Shown: positions 1 through 8,169 of the stretch, piece after piece
Numbering within the stretch: position 1 is the first letter of the stretch
Layout: each line of letters begins with the position of its first letter
Source of the DNA: Thermoleophilia bacterium
Lineage (GTDB): Bacteria; Actinomycetota; Thermoleophilia; Miltoncostaeales; Miltoncostaeaceae
Assembly (NCBI GenBank): GCA_020848615.1
Contig: JADLHW010000086.1
Span: 62,001-126,000, forward strand
Length of the DNA: 64,000 bases
Reading direction: 5' to 3'
Position numbers and translations under genes: made by a program
The notes under the pieces: model-generated
Databases searched by the model: none
What the model saw: only the letters and a program-made list of their open reading frames with translations
Told to the model about the DNA's origin: nothing

Positions 1-2685
1 GTCGGCGAGCTCCAGGGCGGTGCGCAGGGTCCGGTCCCGGGCGTCCCCGGTGTCGCGGAACGCCTGGGCGAGCAGCGCCGACAGCACATCGTCCTCGGCC
101 GTGACCGCGCCCGCCGGCGACCAGCGCAGGACGCCGTCGGCGGACTGGAGCTCCACGCCCTCGGGCGCGATCCGCCGGAGCCGGTGGATGATCTGCCGAA
201 GGTAGTTCTGCGCGTCGCCGCTGTGCTCCTCGAGCATCGCGACCAGCCGTGCCCTGGGGACGCCGCGCCTGCCCGACCGGGCGATCTCGGCGGCCACATC
301 GATCGCGCGCGCCGGGCGCACCTCCACGTCGGCGCCATCCACCTCGATACGCGGACGGCCGAGCGTGCCGATCAGGACGCGTGCCCCGGCCCCGCTGCCC
401 GACACCCGCGGCGGATCGCCGGCCCGGGCCAGGCGCCGCCAGTCGGACTCGCGCGGGCCACCGGCGTCGATGCGGCGGGCCAGGACGTCCGGATGGTCCG
501 CCAGCGCGACGAGCAGCGGGCTGAGGGAACCCATCTCCTCGGAGACCTCGAGCGCACGATCCGCGGCCGCGTCGTGCCCGTCCTCGTCGCCCTGCCGCCA
601 GCACGCCTCGGCGAGCAGCACCTGCGCCGCGGGCTGCTCCAGGCGCCGCTCGGCGCGGTCCATCCCCGTGATGGCGGTCCGCAGCAGCCGGATCGCGGCG
701 GCCGGATCCTCCCCGTCGCTCAGGCGGGCGGCCGCCCGCCAGGTCGCGGCCGTCTCCCAGAAGCACGGCAGCCCGCGCGCGTGGGACCACGTCATCGCGT
801 CGTCGAGCACCGCCGCCGCCTCGTGGGCGCGCCCCATCCGCACCAGCATCTTGCCCTCGGTGGCCGCGAAGATCGCGCGGTCCGCCGGCTGGTGCGCGCG
901 GGACCGGGCGACCTCCCGGGCCTCCCGCACCAGCGCGAGCCCGCCGTCCCGGTCACCCTCGGCGAACGTCAGCTCGCCATCCGCGTGCAGGAAGAACTCG
1001 CGCCACGAGTGCGCGGTGATCGAGGCGCGGGTGGCCTCCAGCCGCGCACGCGCGTCTCCCAGGCGGCCGAGCTCGCGCAGCGCGTCGATCCGGAAGAACG
1101 GCGTGGCCGCAACGGGCTCGCGGGCGCCCACGTGAATCGCCTCGACCTCCAGGAAGCGGCCCTGGAAGTAGAGGCCGCACTCGAGCATCCCGAGATCCGC
1201 GCGGTCGGCGGGCCACTCGGGCTCGGGCCAGGGCCGGGGCGGCGCCGAGGAGGCGCCGACCTCGTAGACGTACCGCGACGCGCGGAACGCGGGGCCCGCC
1301 TCGTCGCGCGGCAGGAGGCGGGCCGCCGCACTCCAGTCTCCGCACAGATGGACGCCGAAGGCGGCGGCCACCGCGGCGTGAGGCCGTTGTGCCGCGAGCC
1401 GGGCGTACTCGCCGCTCGCGACGAGGCGGGCGGCGAGCGCGGGCAGCTCGTGCCGCCCGCCCGCGAGCACGGCCTCGAGCTGCACCGCGCGCAGGCCGGG
1501 GCGCCGGGACAGCAGCTCCTCGCCCAGATCGCAGCACCACCGCTGGGCCTTCTCCCAGTCCCCTCGCAGCACCACGGCCGAGCCGGCCTCCTCGATGCAG
1601 GGGGCCGCATCCTCCGGGGCGCCCGCCTCCAGGAAGCGGTCCGCCGCCTCCTCCATCTGGCCGCGCGCCCGCATCCGCCGCCCGTCGCGGAGCAGCACCT
1701 CCCGGCGGGTCCCGGGATCATCCTCGAGGAGGCTCAGCAGGAACTCCCGGAAGCGCGGGTGGTAGCGCAGGCCCTCCGGTTCGATGGTGGCGGGGAGGTG
1801 CTGGTGGAGGATCGCCCGGTACAGGGCGTCCGCCGACGGGACGTCGAGGAGCACGGCGAGCGCCTGCGGCTCCACGATGTCGAGCACGGCGCCGGTGACG
1901 ACGGCCGCCCGCACGTCCGGTGGGATGGGGGCGAGCACCTCGGCACCGAGGTACGCGAAGAACGGATCCTCCGGGTCCCCCGCGGCCGGCCGGCCGCGGA
2001 TCGCGTCGAACACGATCCCGGCGGCCCACCCGCCGGACGCCCGCGCGACCTCCTGGGGCTCGGCCTCGACGTCATGGGCGTCGAGCAGCGTGGCGATCTC
2101 CTGCTCGGTGAACGCGAGGGCGTCCCCCGTCAGCCGGGCCGCCGTCCCGTCGAGCACCGAGCGGCTCACGTCGTGGATCGGCCGCCGCGACGCCAGCACC
2201 ACCAGCGCGCCGGGAGCGACGGCGCCCGTGAAGGCCCTCAGGACCGCGAGGGCCGGGGGCCGTGCCTCGATGCTGTGCAGGTCGTCGATGACGAGCGCCG
2301 CCCCGGCGGGCAGCGCCTCGGCCAGCATCGAGGCACAGTCGGCGGGCGAGACCCGGGCGGCGAGACGGGCCAGGGTGTGCTCGAGGCCGTCCGGGACGAC
2401 CTCGTCGAGCGCCGCGGCGAGGTAGGTGACCAGCCGGCCGGGGCTCCCGTCCGCCTCGCCGAGGGTGAGCCACGCCGCCGGCCCGGAGCGGGAGGCCAGG
2501 TACTGCACCATCGCGGTCGTCTTGCCGGAGCCGGCCGACCCCACCACGTCCAGGATCCTGTGACCCTCGGCGGCACGGCCGATCTCGTCCACCACCCGGT
2601 CACGGCGGATCACCACCCGTGGGACGGCCGGGATGCGGGTCTTCGAACGGACGAGTGGCGGCGCGTGGGGTGCCACGTGTCCCAC
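1..2685 (-). CDS. STAND-type transcriptional regulator with C-terminal winged helix/BTAD, 3'-truncated
   Basis: The reading frame is open from a GTG near 2685 (a second in-frame GTG is at 2676) to the window edge, giving 895 visible residues. Near residue 40 there is a P-loop GSAGSGKTT, followed by a Walker B-like segment ALVIDDLHS, so it carries a MalT/NB-ARC-like signal-transducing ATPase. A long alanine-rich helical middle resembling TPR repeats follows. The last visible ~140 residues look like an OmpR-type winged helix (LIGTLGRPRIEVDG, then NYLRQIIHRLRRIAP) entering a BTAD-like region. Having the DNA-binding part at the C-terminus is the reverse of classic SARP order. Its target genes are not evident; the divergent or adjacent partner is not identifiable. 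The stop codon lies outside the window. Confidence 0.8.
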   Translation of the reverse strand, partial: MGHVAPHAPPLVRSKTRIPAVPRVVIRRDRVVDEIGRAAEGHRILDVVGSAGSGKTTAMVQYLASRSGPAAWLTLGEADGSPGRLVTYLAAALDEVVPDGLEHTLARLAARVSPADCASMLAEALPAGAALVIDDLHSIEARPPALAVLRAFTGAVAPGALVVLASRRPIHDVSRSVLDGTAARLTGDALAFTEQEIATLLDAHDVEAEPQEVARASGGWAAGIVFDAIRGRPAAGDPEDPFFAYLGAEVLAPIPPDVRAAVVTGAVLDIVEPQALAVLLDVPSADALYRAILHQHLPATIEPEGLRYHPRFREFLLSLLEDDPGTRREVLLRDGRRMRARGQMEEAADRFLEAGAPEDAAPCIEEAGSAVVLRGDWEKAQRWCCDLGEELLSRRPGLRAVQLEAVLAGGRHELPALAARLVASGEYARLAAQRPHAAVAAAFGVHLCGDWSAAARLLPRDEAGPAFRASRYVYEVGASSAPPRPWPEPEWPADRADLGMLECGLYFQGRFLEVEAIHVGAREPVAATPFFRIDALRELGRLGDARARLEATRASITAHSWREFFLHADGELTFAEGDRDGGLALVREAREVARSRAHQPADRAIFAATEGKMLVRMGRAHEAAAVLDDAMTWSHARGLPCFWETAATWRAAARLSDGEDPAAAIRLLRTAITGMDRAERRLEQPAAQVLLAEACWRQGDEDGHDAAADRALEVSEEMGSLSPLLVALADHPDVLARRIDAGGPRESDWRRLARAGDPPRVSGSGAGARVLIGTLGRPRIEVDGADVEVRPARAIDVAAEIARSGRRGVPRARLVAMLEEHSGDAQNYLRQIIHRLRRIAPEGVELQSADGVLRWSPAGAVTAEDDVLSALLAQAFRDTGDARDRTLRTALELAD

Positions 2686-2738
2686 TATCCCCGAACACGG
2701 CGTGCGTGCGCCACCGCGCGAACTTGCGCGATCCTGAC

Positions 2739-2774
2739 GGATGCCGCCACCGCCGTCCCGCGGTGGCGGCATCC
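2739..2774 (-). terminator. Strong hairpin after the cupredoxin gene
   Basis: Perfect 14-bp stem (GGATGCCGCCACCG with CGGTGGCGGCATCC) around an 8-nt loop, 8 bp past the stop of the minus-strand cupredoxin gene. There is no U-tract, as is common in high-GC actinobacteria. It likely ends the laccase-cupredoxin transcript. Confidence 0.65.
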
Positions 2775-2781
2775 GGGGTGC

Positions 2782-3642
2782 CTAGCGGAGGGAGACGGCC
2801 GGGGAGCTGGATTGCGCCAGGTCGCCCCTGGCGAGGACCGTCACCCGGTAGCGGCCGGCCCTGGGCACCTTCACGGTCGCCCGCCCGCTCCGGGGCAGGG
2901 TGAACCGCCTCACCTGCGACCAGCGGAACGAATCGATGTTGAACCGCTCGAGGCGCGCGGGGCCGCCCGCCCGCGGGGTCAGCGCGACGGTGAGCGTCAG
3001 CTTCGGGCGCTTGGCCTTGGTGAGGGTCACCCGCGGCACCACGGGCACCAGGAGCGTCGGGCTCACCTCGGCGCCGGTCACGGTGCGCAGCTGAGCGCCG
3101 CCGGTGAGGGCGGGGGTGGTGAACGCGTACGTGCCGTCCGCGCCGATCGCGGTGGTGCCGATGGGCGTCCAGGCCGCCCCGACGAGGCGCTCGAGGGTGA
3201 CGGGCGTGCCCGCGGGGGTCCCGGGGGCGGAGCCGCTCACGGTGGCGGTGCGGCCGACCCGCACGGAGGCCGGCCCGCCGAGCGTGAGCGTCGACACCCG
3301 CACCGTCCCGCGCATGTTGACGTGGAAGATGCAGGAGTACGGGTAGACGCCCGTTGCGGCCGGCGCGGTGAGGTCGTAGGTGTCGTTGCGGTTCAGGGTG
3401 CCGGAGGCGAAGACGCCGGTGTCCGAGGTCACCGTGTGCGGATTGATCCCGATGCTGCGGAACACGATGTGCTGGCCGGGCGCGACGACCATGTCGGCGG
3501 GGAGGTACCCGGCGTCGTTGATCGTCACCGCGTGGGTCCCGTCGGTGCCCGCCGGGTGCGTCATCTGGCCGGCGATCGGCGCGGCGCCGGCCGTGAGGGC
3601 GGCCGCGCCCATCGCCAGGGCGATCCTGGTTCGTGTGGTCAT
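2782..3642 (-). CDS. Secreted cupredoxin-domain protein
   Basis: 286 residues. An N-terminal signal peptide (MTTRTRIALAMGAAALTAGA) is followed by a plastocyanin/azurin-like domain over roughly residues 35-120. The type-1 copper ligands are visible: His in NPHTVTSD, and Cys, His and Met in YPYSCIFHVNM. The C-terminal half is a beta-rich domain with Ig-like features (VRVGRTATVSGSAPG, then a basic PRAGRYRVTVLARG tail). The start ATG overlaps the laccase stop (ATGA at 3642-3639), so the two are translationally coupled. The protein is probably an extracytoplasmic copper electron carrier or copper-delivery partner for the laccase; that role is inferred from context. Confidence 0.85.
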   Translation of the reverse strand: MTTRTRIALAMGAAALTAGAAPIAGQMTHPAGTDGTHAVTINDAGYLPADMVVAPGQHIVFRSIGINPHTVTSDTGVFASGTLNRNDTYDLTAPAATGVYPYSCIFHVNMRGTVRVSTLTLGGPASVRVGRTATVSGSAPGTPAGTPVTLERLVGAAWTPIGTTAIGADGTYAFTTPALTGGAQLRTVTGAEVSPTLLVPVVPRVTLTKAKRPKLTLTVALTPRAGGPARLERFNIDSFRWSQVRRFTLPRSGRATVKVPRAGRYRVTVLARGDLAQSSSPAVSLR

Positions 3643-4712
3643 GAGCTCACCCGGTAGAGGCCGATCATCCCGTTCATCTGGTGGGACTCGACGTGGCAGT
3701 GATAGAGCCAGTTCCCCGGTGCGTCCTCCTTCCAGCGGATCCGGAAGGAGCTTCCCGGGCCGAGGTCCTGGTTGTCGATGGGAACGCCGCCCGGCGAGAT
3801 CCAGCGGTGCCCGTGCGGGTGGAAGGTGTGGAACAGCTCGCCCACGGCGAGGACGTTCCATTCCACGGTCTCGCCGGTCCGGGCCCGGAAGGTCGGGACG
3901 TTGCCCACGAACGCCCGGCCGTTGATCGTGTTGAAGCCCAGGTGCTCGCCGAACGCGACGACGAACCTGCGGTCGGGAAGCGCCTCGTTCCTGCGGTAGA
4001 TCACCACCGCGCCGTAGAGGCCCCGCGGGATGCTGTCGTGCATCGTCGAGGAGTGGTCGTGGTACGGCCAGGTCCCGTAGCTCTGGGGCCCGGCGACGAG
4101 CCGGTACGTGAACGACCGGCCCACCGGGACGTTGGCGCCGCGTCCCGAGACCTGCGGGATGAAGGCCCCGTCGCTCGCCGGGGCGTACGTGAACGCGTGG
4201 AAGTGCATGGAGTGCTTCTGCCGGTAGTGCCGGTCCTCGTTCTTGAAGTGGACGATCACCTCGTCGCCGACGCGGGCCTCGATGACCGGACCGGGGATGC
4301 CGTCGTTGTCGCCCGCCGCGGCCGTGTTGGGCAGACGCCGCTTCCAGCCCCGGGTGTACGCGCGGTACACGACGGCGGTGAGGATGCGCTTCTCCGCGGG
4401 GATCGCGATGCCGTGCAGCGCGTCCTTGCCGTTCGGGACGACGTCCCATCGCACGTTGACGGCCTTGATCCAGTACTCGCGCCGGCGCGGTGCCACCAGG
4501 GAGCGGGCGTTCTCCCGTGCGACGTTCGCCGGCTCCGCGGCGCCCGTCGCGGCGGCGGCCGGCGCCGCCGTCAGCTCGAGGGCGGCATCCGGCACGGGCT
4601 GCCGCGCCCCGGCGGCTTCGCTGGCGCCGGCGGTGCGGCCGATGACCGGGACGGCTCCCGCCACGATCGCCGCCACGGCGATCGCCGCGGCCTTCATGGT
4701 GCGGGTCTTCAC
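3639..4712 (-). CDS. Secreted two-domain multicopper oxidase (small laccase type)
   Basis: 357 residues from a GTG at 4712, chosen because AAGGAGGGG lies just upstream; a longer frame exists but lacks a ribosome site. There is an N-terminal signal segment (MKAAAIAVAAIVAGAVPVIG). Copper-binding motifs are complete: HSMHFHAF and WPYHDHSS in the first cupredoxin domain, and FHPHGHRW and LYHCHVESHQMNGM in the second. These form the type-1 and trinuclear sites, and the length fits two-domain laccases. It should oxidise phenolic or metal substrates with reduction of O2 to water outside the membrane. It is co-transcribed with the cupredoxin gene downstream. A two-domain nitrite reductase is less likely because the trinuclear His set is present. 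Confidence 0.9.
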   Translation of the reverse strand: MKTRTMKAAAIAVAAIVAGAVPVIGRTAGASEAAGARQPVPDAALELTAAPAAAATGAAEPANVARENARSLVAPRRREYWIKAVNVRWDVVPNGKDALHGIAIPAEKRILTAVVYRAYTRGWKRRLPNTAAAGDNDGIPGPVIEARVGDEVIVHFKNEDRHYRQKHSMHFHAFTYAPASDGAFIPQVSGRGANVPVGRSFTYRLVAGPQSYGTWPYHDHSSTMHDSIPRGLYGAVVIYRRNEALPDRRFVVAFGEHLGFNTINGRAFVGNVPTFRARTGETVEWNVLAVGELFHTFHPHGHRWISPGGVPIDNQDLGPGSSFRIRWKEDAPGNWLYHCHVESHQMNGMIGLYRVSS

Positions 4713-4827
4713 GGGGTCCCCTCCTTCCTCCGCGCGACCAGCGGCGGCTCCGGCCTCGTGGCCGTCGTGACGTTCATGGCGACCGATCTTCGGGACGGGT
4801 CCGGTGGGCGTCAACGGGGCCCGGGAA

Positions 4828-4869
4828 CGATCGGCCCGGACCGATCGAACGATCGGCCCGGGCCGATCG
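4828..4869. promoter_or_regulatory. Two tandem 20-bp palindromes in the divergent promoter region
   Basis: 4850-4869 is a perfect palindrome with half-site CGATCGGCCC. 4828-4847 is the same sequence with one base changed (CGATCGGCCCGGACCGATCG). Centres are 22 bp apart, about two DNA turns, as expected for two dimers binding the same face. The pair lies in the 320-bp gap between the laccase gene (start 4712) and the cytochrome-like gene (start 5033), so it could control both. The binding protein is unknown. Nothing else gene-like is seen in this gap. Confidence 0.7.
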
Positions 4870-5032
4870 GTCCCCCTCGCGGCACATCATCCATTGCGGT
4901 CACCGGCGTGAGCATGTGCATAACGACCGCGTCCGGCGACACCCCCGGCGGGCCGGGGCGGTTGCGGCCCGCGAACGGCCCCAACTAGCGTCGGGCCCAG
5001 TTCGTGACGTTGTTTACAAGGGGGGTGCTCTG

Positions 5033-7075
5033 GTGAAGCGCAGACTCGTGGCCGTCCTCGCCGCGGTCCCCGTCGCCGGTGCGGCGGCGTTCGCGGTGAC
5101 GGCCCTCACCGGCCAGGGGGCCGCTCAGAAGCCGCCCCCGAGGGACTGGATCGGCGGCACCGTGACCTCGGGCGCCAACAGGCCCGAGGCGGGCGTGTGG
5201 GTCATCGCCGAGGGCAAGCCCGGCAACAAGCCCATGCGGAAGATCGTCGTGACGGACGGCCGGGGCCGCTTCGTGCTCCCCGAGATGCCGAACGGGCGCT
5301 GGAGCGTCTGGGTGCGCGGCTACGGCCTCGTCGACTCCGCCAAGACGCCGGCGCGTCCCGGCGCGACCCTCGCCCTGAAGGTGAAGAAGGCGCCGAGCAA
5401 GGTGCAGGCGGCGCAGGTCTACCCGGCCAACTACTGGCTGTCGATGCTCAACCTGCCGGACCCGAGCCCCGACTACGCCAACCGCTTCAAGCTCAGCTGC
5501 ATGCTGTGCCACCAGATCGGCATCAAGCCGACCCGGGGCCTCCTGACCCGTGAGGCGTACGACGCGGGCCTCAAGAAGGCGGGCACCATGCACGCCACCA
5601 GCCTGGGGCTGAGCCGCGACGGCCTGCTCACCGCGCTGGCCGACTGGAGCACTCGGATCTCGAAGGGCGAGACCCCCAAGACCACGCCGGCGCGGCCGCG
5701 CGGCCTCGAGCGCAACATCGTCATCACCCAGTGGAACTGGGGCGACAAGTGGGCGTACGCCCACGACGAGATCGCCACCGACAAGAACAACCCGCGCCGC
5801 AACAAGGACGGCAAGGTGTGGGGCGTCGACATCGGCAACGACCGCCTGCTGTGGGTCGACCCGCAGACCAACCGCACCGGCTGGTACAAGGTGCCGACCC
5901 GCAACGGGTACAACACCTCGTGGTGCGAGGCGACCAGCGGGCCCGGCACCCCGGCGGGCTCCGGCGGCTTCCAGACCCTCGGATGCCCGGCGACGGCCGC
6001 CGGCGGCGTGAGCGCCTTCACGGGCAAGTACCACAACCCCGCGAACCCCCACAACCCGATGATGGACAGCCGGGGCCGCGTCTGGATGACGACGCAGGTC
6101 CGGCGGGAGTGGCAGGAGGACATCCCGGCGTGGTGCCGGAACGACCCGGCCATCGCGAACCGCGGCCATCACCGCCAGCTGGGCTACTTCGACCCCAAGA
6201 CCAAGAAGTTCTCCCTCATCGACACGTGCTACGGCACCCACCACCTGCAGTTCGACAAGGCCGGGGTGCTCTGGACGAGCGGTGACTCGTACGTCCTCGG
6301 GTGGTTCGACCCCAGCAAGTACGACCCGGCCCGGCCGGAGACCGAGCAGCAGGCGCAGGGCTACGCCGAGGTGAAGGTCGACACCGACGGCGACAACACC
6401 GCCGACACGCCCATCGTCGGATTCAACTACGGGATCATCACGAACCACGTGGACGGCAGCGTCTGGACGGCGCAGCCGAGCACCGGGTCGCGCGGCGTGC
6501 TCATCCGGTACGAGCCGAGCACCGGGAAGTTCGAGCGCTACATCCCGCCGGCCGGCGGCTCCGGCCCCCGCGGCGTGGACGTGGACTCCAAGGGCGTCAT
6601 CTGGGCGGCGATGGGCGGCTCCGGCCACCTCGCCAGCTTCGACCGCTCCAAGTGCACGCAGACCTGGGGCGACGGGACCCAGTGCAAGGAGGGGTGGACG
6701 TTCTACAAGCCGCCGGGTCCGTACCTGTCGACCTCGAACCCGTCCGACCCGCGCACCGCCGACCTGCACTACTACCTGTGGGTCGACCGGTTCGACACGT
6801 TCGGCATGGGCAAGGACACCGTGATCCTGAACGGCACGAACTCCGACTCCCTGCAGATGTTCAACCAGAAGACCAAGAAGTGGGTCACGATGCGCGTCCC
6901 GTACCCGCTGAACGCCTACCAGCGCGGGCTCGACGGCCGCATCGACGATCCGAAGACCGGCTGGAAGGGCCGCGGGCTGTGGTTCAACGACGGCCTGGAT
7001 CCCGTCATCCACAACGAGATCCAGCACGGCTGGCTCGGCCACGCGCAGCTGCGGCCGAACCCGCTCGCCAAGTAG
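5033..7075 (+). CDS. Secreted carboxypeptidase-regulatory-like/Vgb-like propeller protein with one c-type heme motif
   Basis: 680 residues from a GTG at 5033, 7-8 nt after AAGGGGGG. A signal peptide (VKRRLVAVLAAVPVAGAAAFAV) leads into a carboxypeptidase-regulatory-like beta domain (GGTVTSGANRPEAGVWV, about residues 35-110). A single CxxCH heme-attachment motif, CMLCHQ, sits near residue 157. The rest is a streptogramin-lyase/NHL-like propeller with repeats such as DSRGRVWMT, DKAGVLWTS and DSKGVIWAA. The likely location is outside the membrane, with the heme attached there. Being divergent from a laccase suggests a redox partner or a related oxidative pathway, but the substrate is unknown. Family members are usually annotated only as virginiamycin B lyase-like; true lyase activity should not be assumed. 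Confidence 0.8.
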   Translation: MKRRLVAVLAAVPVAGAAAFAVTALTGQGAAQKPPPRDWIGGTVTSGANRPEAGVWVIAEGKPGNKPMRKIVVTDGRGRFVLPEMPNGRWSVWVRGYGLVDSAKTPARPGATLALKVKKAPSKVQAAQVYPANYWLSMLNLPDPSPDYANRFKLSCMLCHQIGIKPTRGLLTREAYDAGLKKAGTMHATSLGLSRDGLLTALADWSTRISKGETPKTTPARPRGLERNIVITQWNWGDKWAYAHDEIATDKNNPRRNKDGKVWGVDIGNDRLLWVDPQTNRTGWYKVPTRNGYNTSWCEATSGPGTPAGSGGFQTLGCPATAAGGVSAFTGKYHNPANPHNPMMDSRGRVWMTTQVRREWQEDIPAWCRNDPAIANRGHHRQLGYFDPKTKKFSLIDTCYGTHHLQFDKAGVLWTSGDSYVLGWFDPSKYDPARPETEQQAQGYAEVKVDTDGDNTADTPIVGFNYGIITNHVDGSVWTAQPSTGSRGVLIRYEPSTGKFERYIPPAGGSGPRGVDVDSKGVIWAAMGGSGHLASFDRSKCTQTWGDGTQCKEGWTFYKPPGPYLSTSNPSDPRTADLHYYLWVDRFDTFGMGKDTVILNGTNSDSLQMFNQKTKKWVTMRVPYPLNAYQRGLDGRIDDPKTGWKGRGLWFNDGLDPVIHNEIQHGWLGHAQLRPNPLAK

Positions 7076-7092
7076 CCGCTGGACGCCGGCAC

Positions 7093-7127
7093 CGCCGTCC
7101 GCCGCCGAATCCCGGCGGCGGACGGCG
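7093..7127 (+). terminator. 15-bp perfect hairpin after the cytochrome/propeller gene
   Basis: Left arm 7093-7107 (CGCCGTCCGCCGCCG), 5-nt loop, right arm 7113-7127, all paired. It begins 18 bp after the stop at 7075, with no T-run. Confidence 0.7.
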
Positions 7128-7158
7128 ACGGCCGTCACGTCCGGCATCTCCAGGCACC

Positions 7159-7545
7159 ATGGCGCCGGGACGCCTCACGACACACGCGGACGGGGTCGAC
7201 GCCCTCATCGCCGCGTTGCACGACCGCGCCGAGTCGATCCGGCGGGAGGTGCTCTCCGGTTCGGCCGGCCGGTGGGACGGCCTGAGCGGCGCCGACCGTC
7301 ACCGCCTGGAGCACCTCACGCGCGCGATCGTCGAGGCGGTGCTGCGCGAGCCCACGATCCGCCTCCGCGCCCGGGAGTCCGCCGGGGATGCGGACATCGC
7401 CGGCGCATGTTTCCTCTTCGCGCTCGACCCCCCGCCCGCCGATCCCGGGGGCGAGGGCCGGAGGATCAGTCCACCTGGCGCATCGCGAACGCCACCTCGT
7501 CGATGTAGCACCAGTACCATTCCTCACCGGGTTCGGCGCTCTTGA
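7159..7545 (+). CDS. Small protein resembling the glutamyl-tRNA reductase dimerisation domain
   Basis: Up to 128 residues from ATG 7159. The segment GRWDGLSGADRHRLEHLTRAIVEAVLREPTIRLRARE resembles the C-terminal helical dimerisation domain of HemA (pattern 'Ltxaivnkl...Pt.rLre'), but the catalytic and NADP domains are absent. The last ~25 codons overlap the convergent UBP gene and may not be under selection. Function is unknown; a free-standing helical oligomerisation module is possible. The family resemblance is from pattern memory only. Confidence 0.55.
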   Translation: MAPGRLTTHADGVDALIAALHDRAESIRREVLSGSAGRWDGLSGADRHRLEHLTRAIVEAVLREPTIRLRARESAGDADIAGACFLFALDPPPADPGGEGRRISPPGASRTPPRRCSTSTIPHRVRRS

Positions 7546-7753
7546 CGACGGGGTGGTTGGTGCTGCGGAAGTGCTCGGTGGCGTGGCGGCCGGCGGAGTT
7601 GTCGCAGCAGCCGATGTGCCCGCAGCGCGTGCACATCCGCAGGTGGACCCAGCTCATCCCCAGCTTCACGCACTCCTCGCACCGCAGGGTCCCGGACGGG
7701 AGCGTCACGTACGTGATGTGCGGGGACTCGATGTGTGTGCACTCCTGGGCCAT
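7466..7753 (-). CDS. UBP-type zinc-finger protein
   Basis: 95 residues, start ATG 7753 behind AGGAGA. Zinc ligands of a ZnF-UBP fold are visible in order: CTHI, CEEC, CTRCGHIGCC, HATEHFRSTNHP. The WYWCYIDEVAF tail is typical of the small bacterial stand-alone UBP proteins. In eukaryotes this fold binds the ubiquitin C-terminus; the role in actinobacteria is not established. It is monocistronic and convergent with the upstream small gene. Confidence 0.85.
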   Translation of the reverse strand: MAQECTHIESPHITYVTLPSGTLRCEECVKLGMSWVHLRMCTRCGHIGCCDNSAGRHATEHFRSTNHPVVKSAEPGEEWYWCYIDEVAFAMRQVD

Positions 7754-7902
7754 GCCGATCTCCTGTTCCGGCCGGCGGGGCGGGGCTCGCGCACCGCGCG
7801 GGCGATGGGTCGGCCCCGAGGCTACAGCGCCCGGCCCGGCGGGTACCCCGTGCATACCGCGGGATGGCGCGGCGACCCGGCTAGCCTCAGGAGGTCCGTG
7901 AC

Positions 7903-8169
7903 ATGACAGGAGACGTTGAGGGGATGGACGACCGGCAGCTGCACGACCTCATCGAGGCGCTGGTGCGCGAGGAGCACCGGCTGCTCGACCGCGGCGGGGA
8001 CCGTGAGGGCCTGTCCCAGGACGACCACGCCCGCCTGGGGAAGGTCACCACCATGCTCGATCAGGCGTGGGACCTGCTGCGGCAGCGGCGCGCCTACGAG
8101 GAGGCCGGGCTCGACCCGGACGAGGCGCGGAGCCGGCCCGTCGACGTCGTGGAGGGCTACGAGCAGTGA
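7903..8169 (+). CDS. DUF2630 family protein
   Basis: 88 residues. The pattern DDRQLHDLIEALVREEHRL...LDQAWDLLRQRRAYEEAGLDPDEARSRPVDVVEGY matches the short helical DUF2630 family. ATG 7903 has AGGAGG 8 nt upstream; ATG 7924 would give the more usual family start MDD and is the alternative. Its stop overlaps the GTG of the FAD oxidoreductase (GTGA at 8166), so the two are coupled. Function is unknown. Confidence 0.85.
   Translation: MTGDVEGMDDRQLHDLIEALVREEHRLLDRGGDREGLSQDDHARLGKVTTMLDQAWDLLRQRRAYEEAGLDPDEARSRPVDVVEGYEQ

Noticed and set aside
184-3657. 1157-codon plus-strand open frame
   Set aside because: Antisense to the STAND regulator, cupredoxin and laccase genes; Arg/Gly/Ala/Pro-rich with no domain. 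It is a high-GC shadow.
4985-7147. 720-codon minus-strand open frame
   Set aside because: Shadow of the heme-propeller gene, which has a signal peptide, CxxCH and ribosome site.
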